Shown here: one piece after another, positions 1-8,857 of the stretch
Position numbering within the stretch: the stretch's first letter is position 1
Layout of the letters: the number at the start of each line of letters is the position of its first letter
Assembly (NCBI GenBank): GCA_937951895.1
Contig: CALFER010000098.1
Location: forward strand, 1 to 64,000
From: an uncultured bacterium
GTDB lineage: Bacteria; CSSED10-310; CALFER01
Direction: 5' to 3'
DNA length: 64,000 nucleotides
The notes under the pieces: generated by a model
The model's database searches: none
What the model saw: the letters and a program-made list of their open reading frames with translations, nothing else
What the model was told of the DNA's origin: nothing
Program-made: the position numbers and the translations under genes

Positions 1-47
1 GCTGGAGGCGGAGCTGGAGGCGGAGCTGGAGGCGGAGCTGGAGGCGA
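1..47 (+). repeat. Tandem 12-bp repeat in hsdS (Leu-Glu-Ala-Glu)
   Basis: Four copies of GCTGGAGGCGGA, the last diverging at its end, run from the window edge into hsdS. In frame they read LEAE three times and then LEA before the RKKQYEYY helix. The unit is a multiple of three, so gain or loss of copies changes spacer length without a frameshift. Copy number may be higher because the window begins inside the array. In EcoR124-type HsdS proteins a comparable four-residue repeat sets the distance between the two target-recognition domains. Confidence 0.8.
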
Positions 48-661
48 GGAAGAAGCAGTATGAGTATTATCGGGAGGAGTTGTTGACGTTTGGGGATGAT
101 GTGGAGTTTAAGAGCATTGGCGATGTTTGCCAAATCAATCGTGGCAGAGTTATGTCAAAAGACTACCTGAGAAACAATGCTGGTGACTATCCGGTTTATT
201 CGTCTCAGACAGCTGACGACGGCGTCTTTGGCCGTATCAATACTTACGACTATGACGGAGAATATGTGACATGGACGACTGACGGGGCAAACGCTGGTTC
301 AATTTTCTACCGCATTGGTAAATTTAGCATCACAAATGTTTGTGGTCTTTTGAGAGTTAAGGTTGATAATGTATCTGCGAAATTCCTTTCGTATATCTTG
401 GCGACAGTTTCCAAAAAACACGTTAGTGCTGGGATGGGTAACCCCAAAATCATGAGTAATGCAATGGAGAAAATCAAAATCCCCATCCCACCCCTCGCTA
501 AACAAGAGGACATTGTTGCCATTCTTGATAAATTCGATGCATTGGTGAATGACATCTCTGTTGGCTTACCGGCGGAACTAAATGCCCGAAGAAAGCAATA
601 CGAATACTACCGGGACAAGCTGCTTACTTTTAAACCATTGGAACAAGAAAATGCCAGATAA
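2..661 (+). CDS. hsdS: Type I restriction specificity subunit HsdS, 3' part
   Basis: Specificity subunit of a type I restriction-modification enzyme; it selects the DNA target for the HsdM/HsdR complex. The frame is open to the left edge, so the first recognition domain and hsdM are missing. What remains is the LEAE repeat and conserved helix (ending REELLTF), the second target-recognition domain, and a terminal copy of the conserved helix (RRKQYEYYRDKLLTF near the C-terminus). The two helices flanking the domain are near duplicates, as expected for this family. A TTG at 80 could be read as a start, but homology continues upstream of it. The stop overlaps hsdR by 11 bp. Confidence 0.9.
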   Translation: MEAELEAELEAELEARKKQYEYYREELLTFGDDVEFKSIGDVCQINRGRVMSKDYLRNNAGDYPVYSSQTADDGVFGRINTYDYDGEYVTWTTDGANAGSIFYRIGKFSITNVCGLLRVKVDNVSAKFLSYILATVSKKHVSAGMGNPKIMSNAMEKIKIPIPPLAKQEDIVAILDKFDALVNDISVGLPAELNARRKQYEYYRDKLLTFKPLEQENAR

Positions 662-3600
662 TAACAGATACAATTTGGTGGCAGAAAATTCGCAAAGCAC
701 AGTTGTGGCAGAATACACGCCCGATAAAAAACGTGCCACACACTACCAGAGCGAGGCGGAGCTGGAGAGTGCTTTTATTGAGCAGTTGCAATCACAGGCA
801 TATGATTATCTGCGTATTACTTCTGAAGCCGATCTGGTGCTTAATCTGCGCCAACAACTGGAAAAACTGAATGACTTCACTTTTTCTGATAAGGAATGGA
901 AAAGATTTTTTACCAGCGAGATCGCCAATCCCAACCAGAGCATTGCCGAAAAAACAGCCACTATTCAGGAAGACTACATCAAAAATCTCAAGCGGGATGA
1001 CGGAACAGTTAAAAATATCTATCTGCTCCGCAAGGATAAGATTCACGAAAACAGTTTGCAGGTGATTAACCAATACGCTACCGAAGAAGGTCGAAGATCC
1101 AACCGCTACGACGTGACGGTTCTGGTCAACGGCTTGCCGCTCGTGCATGTTGAGCTTAAACGGCGGGGTGTGGCGATTCAGGAGGCTTTCAATCAGGTCA
1201 ACAGATACCAGCGAGAGAGTTTTTGGGCAGGTTCCGGGCTTTTTGAATACGTGCAGCTATTTGTCATTTCCAACGGCACGCACACCAAGTACTACAGCAA
1301 TACCACGCGTTCAGAGCACATTAGAGAATCAAGTGAAGGCGCAGTTAAAAAAGGGAAACGCTCCAGCAACAGCTTTGAGTTTACGAGTTGGTGGGCGGAC
1401 GCGACCAACAGGCCCATTACCGACCTTATAGATTTTGCCAAAACCTTTTTTGCCAAGCATGCGCTGCTCAGTATCATTACCCGCTATTGCGTTTTCACTA
1501 CCGAGAAACAGCTTTTGGCGATGCGGCCCTATCAGATCGTAGCGACCGAGAAAATACTGAGTAAAATCGAAGTCAGCACAAACTACAAAAAACTTGGCAC
1601 CGTTAAGGCGGGCGGTTACATCTGGCACACCACTGGCTCGGGCAAAACCCTGACCAGTTTCAAGACTGCCCAACTGTCGAGCAAACTGCCCTATGTTGAC
1701 AAAGTCCTTTTTGTCGTCGATCGCAAAGATCTTGATTATCAGACCATGCGCGAATATGACAAATTTCAAAAAGGCGCGGCTAACAGCAATACCAGCACGG
1801 CTATATTGAAAAGACAACTGGAAGATGCAAACGCGCGCATTATCATAACCACGATCCAAAAGCTCGACCGGTTCATCGGCCGCAATAAGAAGCATACAAT
1901 ATTTGACGGCCATATCGTGCTGATCTTTGATGAATGTCACCGGTCGCAATTTGGCGAAATGCACGCTGCCATTACCAAGGCGTTCAAAAACTACCATCTT
2001 TTCGGTTTTACAGGAACGCCGATCTTTGCCGTGAACGCCTCTTCGGGCGGTCGTCCCGACTGTAAAACCACCGAACAGGCTTTTGGCGATAAGTTGCACA
2101 CATACACAGTAGTGGACGCCATTGCCGATAAAAATGTTTTGCCGTTTAAAGTGGATTACATTTCCACCGTGCGCGAAGCCGAAAACATTGAAGACAAGAA
2201 GGTGCGCGACATTGATCGTGAAGCTGCACTTGCCGCACCGGGACGTTTGGAAAAGGTTGTCCAATATATCCGGGATCATTTCGATCAAAAAACAAAACGG
2301 AACAGTTTTTATAAACTTAAGGACCGAAGACTAGCTGGGTTTAATTCCATTTTTGCCGTCTCATCCATCGATGTGGCCAAGAAATACTACGCCGAATTTA
2401 AAAAACAGTTGAAAGATTTGCCGAGTGACAAAAAACTTAAAGTGGCGCTCATTTACAGCTTTGGTGTAAACGAGGAAGAACTCGATGGTGTGATGGATGA
2501 GAACTCAGAGGATACCAGCGGCCTTGATAAGAGCTCTAGGGATTTCCTTGAGAACGCGATCAAGGACTACAATGCTATGTTCGGGACTTCGTATGACACC
2601 TCTTCCGATAAATTTCAGAATTACTATAAAGATGTCAGTGATCGAGTGAAAAATCGGGAAGTGGATATTCTGCTGGTGGTCAATATGTTTTTGACCGGCT
2701 TTGACGCGACGACGCTCAATACCTTGTGGGTTGATAAAAATCTGCGATTGCATGGTTTACTTCAGGCGTTTTCCCGCACAAACCGCATCTTAAATACCGT
2801 CAAGACATTTGGGAATATTGTCTGCTTCCGCAATCTGGAAAAAGCGACCAATGAATCCATTGCGCTATTTGGCGACAAGGAAGCCAGCGGAATCGTGTTG
2901 TTGAAAACCTATGGCGAGTACTACAACGGCTACAAAGACGGAGAAAAGGAAGTCCGTGGTTATGTCAGCCTGGTAGAAGAACTTCAACAAAAATTCCCGG
3001 TTGGTGAGCGAATTATGGGGGAACAAAATCAAAAGGATTTCATCCGGCTCTATGGCGCGATTCTGCGGGTGAAAAATATTTTGGTTACATTCGACGAGTT
3101 TGCAGGCAATGAAATTTTATCCGAACGGGATTTCCAAGATTATCACAGTGCTTACATCGACCTTTACAACGAGTTTCGCAAAACAGGTAAAGGGGAAAAG
3201 GAGAATATCAACGATGATCTCGTTTTTGAGATGGAGTTGATTAAGCAAATAGAGATCAATATTGATTATATTCTAGAGCTTGTTAAAAAATACCACGAAG
3301 ACCACATCAAGAACCGCGAACTGCTTGTTGACATTAATAAGGCAATAGACTCAAGCGTTGAGCTGCGAAATAAGAAAGACCTGATTAACCAGTTCATAAC
3401 CTCGCTTGATATCCATTCGGTGGTGGATGAAGACTGGCGGAAATACGTGGAAAAAAAGAAGATCGAAGAACTGGAAGAGATTATCAGGCACGAAAATCTT
3501 GATCACGATGAAGCTTACAAATTTGTCCGAAATGCGTTTCGCAACGGCAGCGTTGCAACCACGGGGACTGCTCTGGCCAGAGTTTTACCGCCCGTGTCAC

Positions 3601-3704
3601 GCTTTTCCCCAGGCGGAGAGCGTTCACAAAAGCGTGAGAGTGTTTTGGAAAAATTGACCCGCTTTTTTGAGCGGTTTTTTGAGATTTCAGGAGGTAAGTT
3701 ATAA
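651..3704 (+). CDS. hsdR: Type I restriction enzyme HsdR (nuclease/translocase)
   Basis: Motor and nuclease subunit of the type I system, about 1017 residues, close to the EcoR124 family length. The N-terminal PD-(D/E)xK nuclease shows D154 and E168-x-K170. The SF2 translocase shows Walker A TTGSGKT ending near T333, DECH at 427-430, a GFTGTP motif, and QAFSRTNR at 705-712. The C-terminus is charged and helical, as in subunits that dock on HsdM. The ATG at 651 overlaps the hsdS stop, implying translational coupling; the open frame extends to 582 but that part lies inside hsdS. Intact and probably active if hsdM is present to the left. Confidence 0.96.
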   Translation: MPDNNRYNLVAENSQSTVVAEYTPDKKRATHYQSEAELESAFIEQLQSQAYDYLRITSEADLVLNLRQQLEKLNDFTFSDKEWKRFFTSEIANPNQSIAEKTATIQEDYIKNLKRDDGTVKNIYLLRKDKIHENSLQVINQYATEEGRRSNRYDVTVLVNGLPLVHVELKRRGVAIQEAFNQVNRYQRESFWAGSGLFEYVQLFVISNGTHTKYYSNTTRSEHIRESSEGAVKKGKRSSNSFEFTSWWADATNRPITDLIDFAKTFFAKHALLSIITRYCVFTTEKQLLAMRPYQIVATEKILSKIEVSTNYKKLGTVKAGGYIWHTTGSGKTLTSFKTAQLSSKLPYVDKVLFVVDRKDLDYQTMREYDKFQKGAANSNTSTAILKRQLEDANARIIITTIQKLDRFIGRNKKHTIFDGHIVLIFDECHRSQFGEMHAAITKAFKNYHLFGFTGTPIFAVNASSGGRPDCKTTEQAFGDKLHTYTVVDAIADKNVLPFKVDYISTVREAENIEDKKVRDIDREAALAAPGRLEKVVQYIRDHFDQKTKRNSFYKLKDRRLAGFNSIFAVSSIDVAKKYYAEFKKQLKDLPSDKKLKVALIYSFGVNEEELDGVMDENSEDTSGLDKSSRDFLENAIKDYNAMFGTSYDTSSDKFQNYYKDVSDRVKNREVDILLVVNMFLTGFDATTLNTLWVDKNLRLHGLLQAFSRTNRILNTVKTFGNIVCFRNLEKATNESIALFGDKEASGIVLLKTYGEYYNGYKDGEKEVRGYVSLVEELQQKFPVGERIMGEQNQKDFIRLYGAILRVKNILVTFDEFAGNEILSERDFQDYHSAYIDLYNEFRKTGKGEKENINDDLVFEMELIKQIEINIDYILELVKKYHEDHIKNRELLVDINKAIDSSVELRNKKDLINQFITSLDIHSVVDEDWRKYVEKKKIEELEEIIRHENLDHDEAYKFVRNAFRNGSVATTGTALARVLPPVSRFSPGGERSQKRESVLEKLTRFFERFFEISGGKL

Positions 3705-3769
3705 AGGTGTTCATAGGCTGCCAGGTTCTATTTTCACTTTAGAAATATTTTTATCAAAGGAGTGTAATT

Positions 3770-3949
3770 ATGGAAATTGAGAAGAAAAAGCTGATAGATT
3801 TGATTAAAGCAAGCTTGGATAAGGATTCGCAAAACCTCGTTCAATTTTTTGATACAAATAAATCTGTAGACCAGATTATAGAAGACTTGGAAAACGAAAA
3901 CATTATTAACCTCAGTTTAGAGGAATCCGATGATCAGCAAGATAACTAA
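3770..3949 (+). CDS. 59-residue protein coupled to RloC-like gene
   Basis: A small gene between hsdR and the RloC-like ATPase, with a strong AAAGGAG site 8 nt before its ATG. It encodes an acidic, mostly helical protein (MEIEKKKLIDLIKASL at the start, a Glu/Asp-rich tail) with no recognised domain. Its last 20 bp overlap the start of the next gene in another frame, so the two are almost certainly co-translated. By analogy with toxin regulators encoded upstream of their toxin, it could restrain the nuclease until phage attack. That role is inference. Confidence 0.75.
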   Translation: MEIEKKKLIDLIKASLDKDSQNLVQFFDTNKSVDQIIEDLENENIINLSLEESDDQQDN

Positions 3950-6290
3950 AATCAACAATATCTTTTCTTTCTCCTTTTTTGATTGGGACAAAATTAATAG
4001 ACACAGTTTCACAAACAAGAAGGGCGAAAATATAGTTGCGGATCCAATATTTAAGAAAAACAATATACTTTTTGCTGAAAACGGTAATGGGAAAACAAGT
4101 CTAGTCAATATTTTCAAAAATCTTAATGGAGGAGATGTTCAACTTGAGCAGCACTGGGATGTTAAAGATAGTTTGCCTCAAGAAATTGAAATCCTATTTG
4201 ATGATCAAACCCTGGCTAAATTCGAAAAAAATACTGGTTGGTCAGGGGTTTCGTTAAAAGAAAAGGTGATTGTATTCGACAAGTCGTTCACAGAAAGTCT
4301 TGTTCATTCATTGGGAATTGGTGCACAGGACACAGCAACGCGAAAACAGCAGAGAGGCCGGAACATAGTATATTTAGGGAACTTTGCTGATTACAACGAG
4401 GAAATAGACAAAGTAGATGGAGCTAGGCGAGAAATCGACCAGAGAAACGAAAATTTTATTGCAAAAGAGAAGCAGATAATCGCATCCATCCTGAGGGACA
4501 AACCGGTTTTGCTTGAGGATCTTGCAAGAAACGAAATCCGGAATCAAATTTCACAAAGTAACGCCAATAAGCTCTCCGAAATTGCGGATGAACTAAAAAT
4601 CAAGCAAAACGAACTTGAGAGTGTTAAGAAAGCGCTGGATAATAAAACACAGATTTCCACTCTCCTCGAACTTATTTCTGCTGGCAATTTACCTACTTTT
4701 GATGAGTTAGATCCGTCAAAAGCCTTTTCATTTACAATATCCGCAGGGTTACAGGAAACCATAGACAAAATTTCAGAGAAAAAGAGTTTCATAAGTACAG
4801 GGGTTCAATTAATACAAGATGATACATCTGTTTGCCCATTCTGTGAGCAATCGATAAAAAACGGCGACTTTATTAGTGTTATCAAAGACTATAGAAGCAT
4901 ATTCAATACGGAATTTGAAAATAATAAAAGAGCTGTTCTAGACAGCCTGAAGATCTACAGCCAGGCATTGGACGATCTTCTTAGATATCAGCCTCCTCAA
5001 GCAAATTACTCCCGGCTTAGGGAGATAAACAAATTTCTTACGCCGGATGAGTCTCTGCCAGAGGTAACGCTGTCGCCTGAAGAGCAAGAAGTGATAAAAC
5101 AAGAACTGACTTTAACTCGCAAAAAGCAGGACGATGCTTTTGATTCTGTTAGCGGTAGCCAATTTGCTTCGATCGTCAAAATATCAAATCGGTTAAATTC
5201 AAAAAAGGATGAATATAATTCGTCTGTAAAAAGAATTAGCTCAAAGCTAAATGACCTGAAAACCCAATCAGAACAGGGTACATTCGAGGGGCGGAAACAA
5301 GAGCTCGAAAATCAAATATTAGGTCTGAACAAGGAATTGCTTTTTATCAAGAATAACGCTGATTTTCTTCGATATTTCAAAGCTATTTCCCTGTATGAGA
5401 AAAACAAGAAGGTTGTAAAATGTTTAGAAAAAATATTCCAGCAACTTAAAAGTAATATAGTATCTGAATTCAATAAATTCACGACGGAATACTTCGGTCT
5501 CATTAAAGAATTTGTGAAAGACATAAGTCCATCTATGGAGATCTTCGATGTTCATGGAGAATCGACATATTCTAGAAAGGGCCGTGATCCTGTGCAGTGC
5601 GGATTTGAAGTAAAATATAATGGAAAAACCTGTTCTGATGGCTTGAGTGAAGGAGAGCGACAAGCAATAGCACTAGCATTTTTCTTTGCACAATTAAAAA
5701 AGGAATCAAACAAAAAAGACAAGATAGTTATTCTCGACGATCCAATCACCAGTTTCGATGCTGGAAAAAGAAAATCAACAGCAGAAATAATAAGTCGCGA
5801 AACTTCAGAATTTATGCAATCCTTTGTAATGACGTGTGATCCGCTATTCAGAGAGTTCTGCTTAAAAGAGATTCCAAATAGAATGTTTGGATACATTTTC
5901 AAAACAAGGAATTCATCGGCAATCCATTGTGTTTCAAGAGCTAGGGAAACTATCTATCAAGCCTTTGAAGCTGATTTTCAGGGTATAGACAAAGAGAATG
6001 GTACAAATGAAAATGTAGTCATTTATGGCCAAAAATTAAGATTTTGTCTCGAAACAAAAATAAAGGAGGATTATTTTGGCTATTCGCAAGACAACCTTTC
6101 GAATATGATTGAACAGGTTGCAAAAAAAGGGGAAATTGGTTTTGCAAATCTGATTAAAAATAAGGATATAATTTTAAGACTTTATAGTTATTGTAATACT
6201 GGGGGATTAGCCCATTATCCCAAGGATGGTTCAACCAGCTGGAATGAACTTAGAGCTAAAATAGACGAGTTCCTGAAATTGAACTTATAG
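3930..6290 (+). CDS. rloC: RloC-like AAA ATPase / putative anticodon nuclease
   Basis: A 786-residue SMC/Rad50-like ATPase of the AAA_13 group. Walker A (ENGNGKT) is at 50-56, followed by long coiled-coil stretches around a zinc-hook CPFC at 302-305, the ABC signature LSEGE at 572-576 and Walker B ending DDP at 603-605. The C-terminal region has R704-xxx-E708 and H762, which could be the Arg-Glu-His set used by PrrC/RloC tRNA nucleases; the spacing has not been checked against characterised members. RloC proteins are known to be linked to type I restriction loci and to act when restriction is defeated. The gene is AT-rich and overlaps the 59-codon gene upstream. Confidence 0.8.
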   Translation: MISKITKINNIFSFSFFDWDKINRHSFTNKKGENIVADPIFKKNNILFAENGNGKTSLVNIFKNLNGGDVQLEQHWDVKDSLPQEIEILFDDQTLAKFEKNTGWSGVSLKEKVIVFDKSFTESLVHSLGIGAQDTATRKQQRGRNIVYLGNFADYNEEIDKVDGARREIDQRNENFIAKEKQIIASILRDKPVLLEDLARNEIRNQISQSNANKLSEIADELKIKQNELESVKKALDNKTQISTLLELISAGNLPTFDELDPSKAFSFTISAGLQETIDKISEKKSFISTGVQLIQDDTSVCPFCEQSIKNGDFISVIKDYRSIFNTEFENNKRAVLDSLKIYSQALDDLLRYQPPQANYSRLREINKFLTPDESLPEVTLSPEEQEVIKQELTLTRKKQDDAFDSVSGSQFASIVKISNRLNSKKDEYNSSVKRISSKLNDLKTQSEQGTFEGRKQELENQILGLNKELLFIKNNADFLRYFKAISLYEKNKKVVKCLEKIFQQLKSNIVSEFNKFTTEYFGLIKEFVKDISPSMEIFDVHGESTYSRKGRDPVQCGFEVKYNGKTCSDGLSEGERQAIALAFFFAQLKKESNKKDKIVILDDPITSFDAGKRKSTAEIISRETSEFMQSFVMTCDPLFREFCLKEIPNRMFGYIFKTRNSSAIHCVSRARETIYQAFEADFQGIDKENGTNENVVIYGQKLRFCLETKIKEDYFGYSQDNLSNMIEQVAKKGEIGFANLIKNKDIILRLYSYCNTGGLAHYPKDGSTSWNELRAKIDEFLKLNL

Positions 6291-6366
6291 TCAGATCGCT
6301 GCATTTATACACAGATTTACTTCCCACCAGAAGCAACCCTAATTGTACAGATCGGCAAGCATGCTA

Positions 6367-7959
6367 TTATACCTGTGAAGCCTGAGGGGCGATTGCGGAC
6401 TTATTTTTAGAAGGCCATTTTGGAATATGGAAATCACCATCCAATTCGCGAAAAAAGGTTCCGATTATGTCTACTGTGGCCTGCCAACTGCGATTTTTAG
6501 ATTTTTTCGATATAACGAGGTACGGAATTTCCAGTTGTACATGCAGTTTTCCTGCATTCAAAGAAAGGTTCAAACCGAGAGATTGGACGATTTCCCGCTT
6601 CTGACTGTAAGTTCCGGTCTCGAAGCGTTTTTTCGCTTCATTAGCGAAAATAAACGCCTTCTCCGAAAGTTCAAACCATCTGCTGGCCCGATGCTCCGTA
6701 TCGGTCAGTTTTTCTTTTAGGCGGATCAGTTCCGATAAAAGTTCTTTCTTCATGGAGGCATATTCTGAATCGTTCACCTGACCTCTCAGGCGCATCCGGG
6801 TTAGTTCATCAATTTGCTTCTGGCAGGCTGCATAAGTTCGTTGCTGCGTCTTGAATATTTGCTGTCTGTCATTTATCTCGCTGTCATTCTTTTCTCGCAG
6901 ATATTGGATAGCCCAGTTCTTGACCTTATCCGATATCGTGATGCTGTCCAGTATTTTGAGGATCTGCCGTTCCAATTCCTCTAATCGAATATATTTCTGG
7001 GAGCATTTAGCTCCCTTTTTTCGTTTTGTGCAGTGATAATACACATAGCGCGATCCAAACCTGTTCTTGTGAATGCTCGCTGTAACCAGACAGCCGCATT
7101 CGCCGCACCGGATCATTCCGGTATAAGCGAAATCGTGTTTTTCGTATCTCGGGCGTTCATCCCTTCCGAGCAAGCTCTGCACTCGTTCGAACTCAGCAAG
7201 TGTTACCATTGGCTCATGCGCACCATGATATGTTTCGCCGTTGCGCCTGATCAGCCCGTAATAGAAAGGATTTTCGAATAGCCTGTAGATCATGCTTCGG
7301 CTTATTGCCTTGCCGCCTGACCGCTTGGTCTTCTTTGTCTTAAAGCCCCAGTCATCACATGTGATTCGGTGAATTTCTGGAACTGAGTGCGCACCTGACA
7401 GCAGTATATCCCACATCTTTCTGACCATCCGAAACCTGTAAGGATCTTTTATGATTGTTTTGTTGTTGATATCGTTCAGATATCCCATGGGCGCGGCACC
7501 TGGAAGCCAGCCCTTTTCAAGCTTCGTCTTGTTTCCGCGCCTTACATTTTCGCTCAAGCTGTCCACATAGTACTTCGATTGACCAAAGATCAGGTTGAGC
7601 ATAAATTTTCCTTGAGAGTCATTCTCGAAACGGTAAGTCGGGAATTTCAACTCCTTCAGTTTGCCAGTATCGAGCAGATAAATAATCTTTCCGCCGTCGA
7701 CGGAGTTCCTCGCCAGACGATCCGGATGCCAGGCAACGATTCCGTCAGCCTCTCCTTTCTCGATCCGCCTAATCATCTTGTCGAATATCGGCCTTCCGGG
7801 TTGCTTCGCACTCTTCGACTCGCCTTCGATATGCTCCACGACTTTCAACTTCTCGCGCTCAATAAAACGGTCCAGCTCTCTTTGCTGAGATTCCAAGGAG
7901 AGGACTTGCTTGTCCTCCGATTCGGTCGATTTGCGTGTATAAACGAAGTATTTAGGCAT
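6367..7959 (-). CDS. Large serine recombinase (site-specific integrase)
   Basis: A 530-residue serine recombinase likely to integrate or excise the island. The N-terminal resolvase domain begins MPKYFVYTRKS with the predicted nucleophile S11 and has the DRLARN motif near residue 80. A recombinase domain follows, then a zinc ribbon starting CGEC at 285-288, a coiled coil and a C-terminal tail. The open frame reaches a GTG at 7977, but ATG 7959 is preferred because it overlaps the stop of the upstream 58-codon gene. The C-terminal end lies next to the RloC-like gene, so its preferred attachment site is not evident. Confidence 0.92.
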   Translation of the reverse strand: MPKYFVYTRKSTESEDKQVLSLESQQRELDRFIEREKLKVVEHIEGESKSAKQPGRPIFDKMIRRIEKGEADGIVAWHPDRLARNSVDGGKIIYLLDTGKLKELKFPTYRFENDSQGKFMLNLIFGQSKYYVDSLSENVRRGNKTKLEKGWLPGAAPMGYLNDINNKTIIKDPYRFRMVRKMWDILLSGAHSVPEIHRITCDDWGFKTKKTKRSGGKAISRSMIYRLFENPFYYGLIRRNGETYHGAHEPMVTLAEFERVQSLLGRDERPRYEKHDFAYTGMIRCGECGCLVTASIHKNRFGSRYVYYHCTKRKKGAKCSQKYIRLEELERQILKILDSITISDKVKNWAIQYLREKNDSEINDRQQIFKTQQRTYAACQKQIDELTRMRLRGQVNDSEYASMKKELLSELIRLKEKLTDTEHRASRWFELSEKAFIFANEAKKRFETGTYSQKREIVQSLGLNLSLNAGKLHVQLEIPYLVISKKSKNRSWQATVDIIGTFFRELDGDFHIPKWPSKNKSAIAPQASQV

Positions 7960-8128
7960 CGGATTTGTGATTATCACGGAAGTCTTCGGGCTGGGAATAG
8001 CAAATGATTCTGAACATTGTCAGCACCTTGTTGGCTATCCGGCAGGCTTCCTTGTCGGAAAGCTCTTGCCCGTAGTCTTCGCGGATGATTTGCTTGAACT
8101 CCTCAAGCTTCTTTTTTGATATCTCCAT
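7952..8128 (-). CDS. 58-residue protein overlapping the recombinase
   Basis: A short reading frame (MEISKKKLEEFKQIIRED at the start) ending in a TAA that overlaps the recombinase ATG by 8 nt. The sequence is a compact two-helix protein with an ELSDKEACRIANKVLTMF segment, and it has no recognised domain. From memory, similar small acidic or helical genes are often found upstream of serine recombinases in uncultured bacteria; this could not be searched. It could be a recombination directionality factor or regulator (inference). No clear Shine-Dalgarno site is seen. Confidence 0.6.
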   Translation of the reverse strand: MEISKKKLEEFKQIIREDYGQELSDKEACRIANKVLTMFRIICYSQPEDFRDNHKSDA

Positions 8129-8135
8129 TGTGTTC

Positions 8136-8160
8136 GCTGGAAGTTATTTATGCTTCCAGC
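8136..8160. repeat. Inverted repeat upstream of recombinase operon
   Basis: GCTGGAAG and CTTCCAGC form a perfect 8-bp inverted repeat separated by 9 nt, just upstream of the 58-codon gene and on the promoter side of the divergent XRE regulator. It could be an operator or a recombinase-binding site. Confidence 0.5.
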
Positions 8161-8192
8161 ATACCGGAGAATCCGAGCTTGATCAGGCAATA

Positions 8193-8211
8193 TTACTTCC
8201 CATTGGAAGTA
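8193..8211. repeat. Second inverted repeat, sharing the GGAAG core
   Basis: TACTTCC and GGAAGTA flank a 4-nt CATT (8194-8211). The core GGAAG/CTTCC is shared with the repeat at 8136-8160. Positions 8193-8209 also match 6317-6333, beyond the other end of the recombinase gene, at 14 of 17 positions. Repeated operator half-sites or recombinase sites are both possible. Confidence 0.4.
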
Positions 8212-8448
8212 TTTTTGTGGAAATGCCTTCAGGGGTTGAAAATAAGCGTACGTACAATACCTGTACCGCGTACCGGGTCAAGGTACATCCAGGCAGAGTT
8301 ATCCACATGGAAAATCGCATAGCCAAGAGAAAAGAACCGATTTTGAACGACGGTTTTTTTCTCATGAGAAACAATTTGGGGAGCGCATCTGTGGATAGAT
8401 TGATAGGATTAGTGTAGCTAAATAATCCGGAGAACCGGAGGATGCTCC

Positions 8449-8754
8449 ATGAACACAAAACTCACAAAACAAAATCCTCCAAACCAAGTCGCGCTTGTAA
8501 GAAAGCTGCGCGGACTGAACCGCAAGAAGGCATCAAACCTTCTCGGTCACAAAACAGCCGCGGCAATCGGTTACTGGGAGACTGGCTTCAAGTTGCCGAA
8601 TCTCAAGAATGCGCTGAAATTGCAGATCATGCTAAGCGTCAGGATCGACCAGTTGTTTTCGAATCTCGTCCAAGAAGCGACAGATGAACTAATTCGAGAG
8701 GGCTTCCAATCAGAAGAAGTTTCAAGTAAGCCAGACCATCCTTCCAGCAGATAG
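8449..8754 (+). CDS. XRE-family HTH regulator
   Basis: A 101-residue Cro/CI-type DNA-binding protein. The helix-turn-helix spans roughly residues 14-65 (VALVRKLRGLNRKKASNLLG, then AIGYWETGFKLPN). A GGAGG site sits 7 nt before the ATG. It is transcribed divergently from the recombinase operon across a 320-bp region holding the two inverted repeats, so it plausibly controls that operon, itself and the backbone genes that follow. Target and inducer are unknown. Confidence 0.8.
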   Translation: MNTKLTKQNPPNQVALVRKLRGLNRKKASNLLGHKTAAAIGYWETGFKLPNLKNALKLQIMLSVRIDQLFSNLVQEATDELIREGFQSEEVSSKPDHPSSR

Positions 8755-8857
8755 ATTGTCGTTTTCCCAACCACGTCAACGCGCTTGGAATGGAAAACAA
8801 CTCGTTCATGACGCGGAGCAGGTTTTAAATGGTCAATTTCAGTTTTTTACATCAAGC

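Noticed and set aside
1329..2288. 319-codon minus-strand frame inside hsdR
   Set aside because: Antisense to conserved helicase motifs; no recognisable protein.
8248..8280. Clustered GTAC motifs as replication iterons
   Set aside because: They are short, unevenly spaced and not flanked by an AT-rich unwinding region; too weak to call an origin.
8085..8417. 110-codon plus-strand frame before the XRE gene
   Set aside because: It overlaps the better supported 58-codon gene and the inverted repeats and has no ribosome site or domain.
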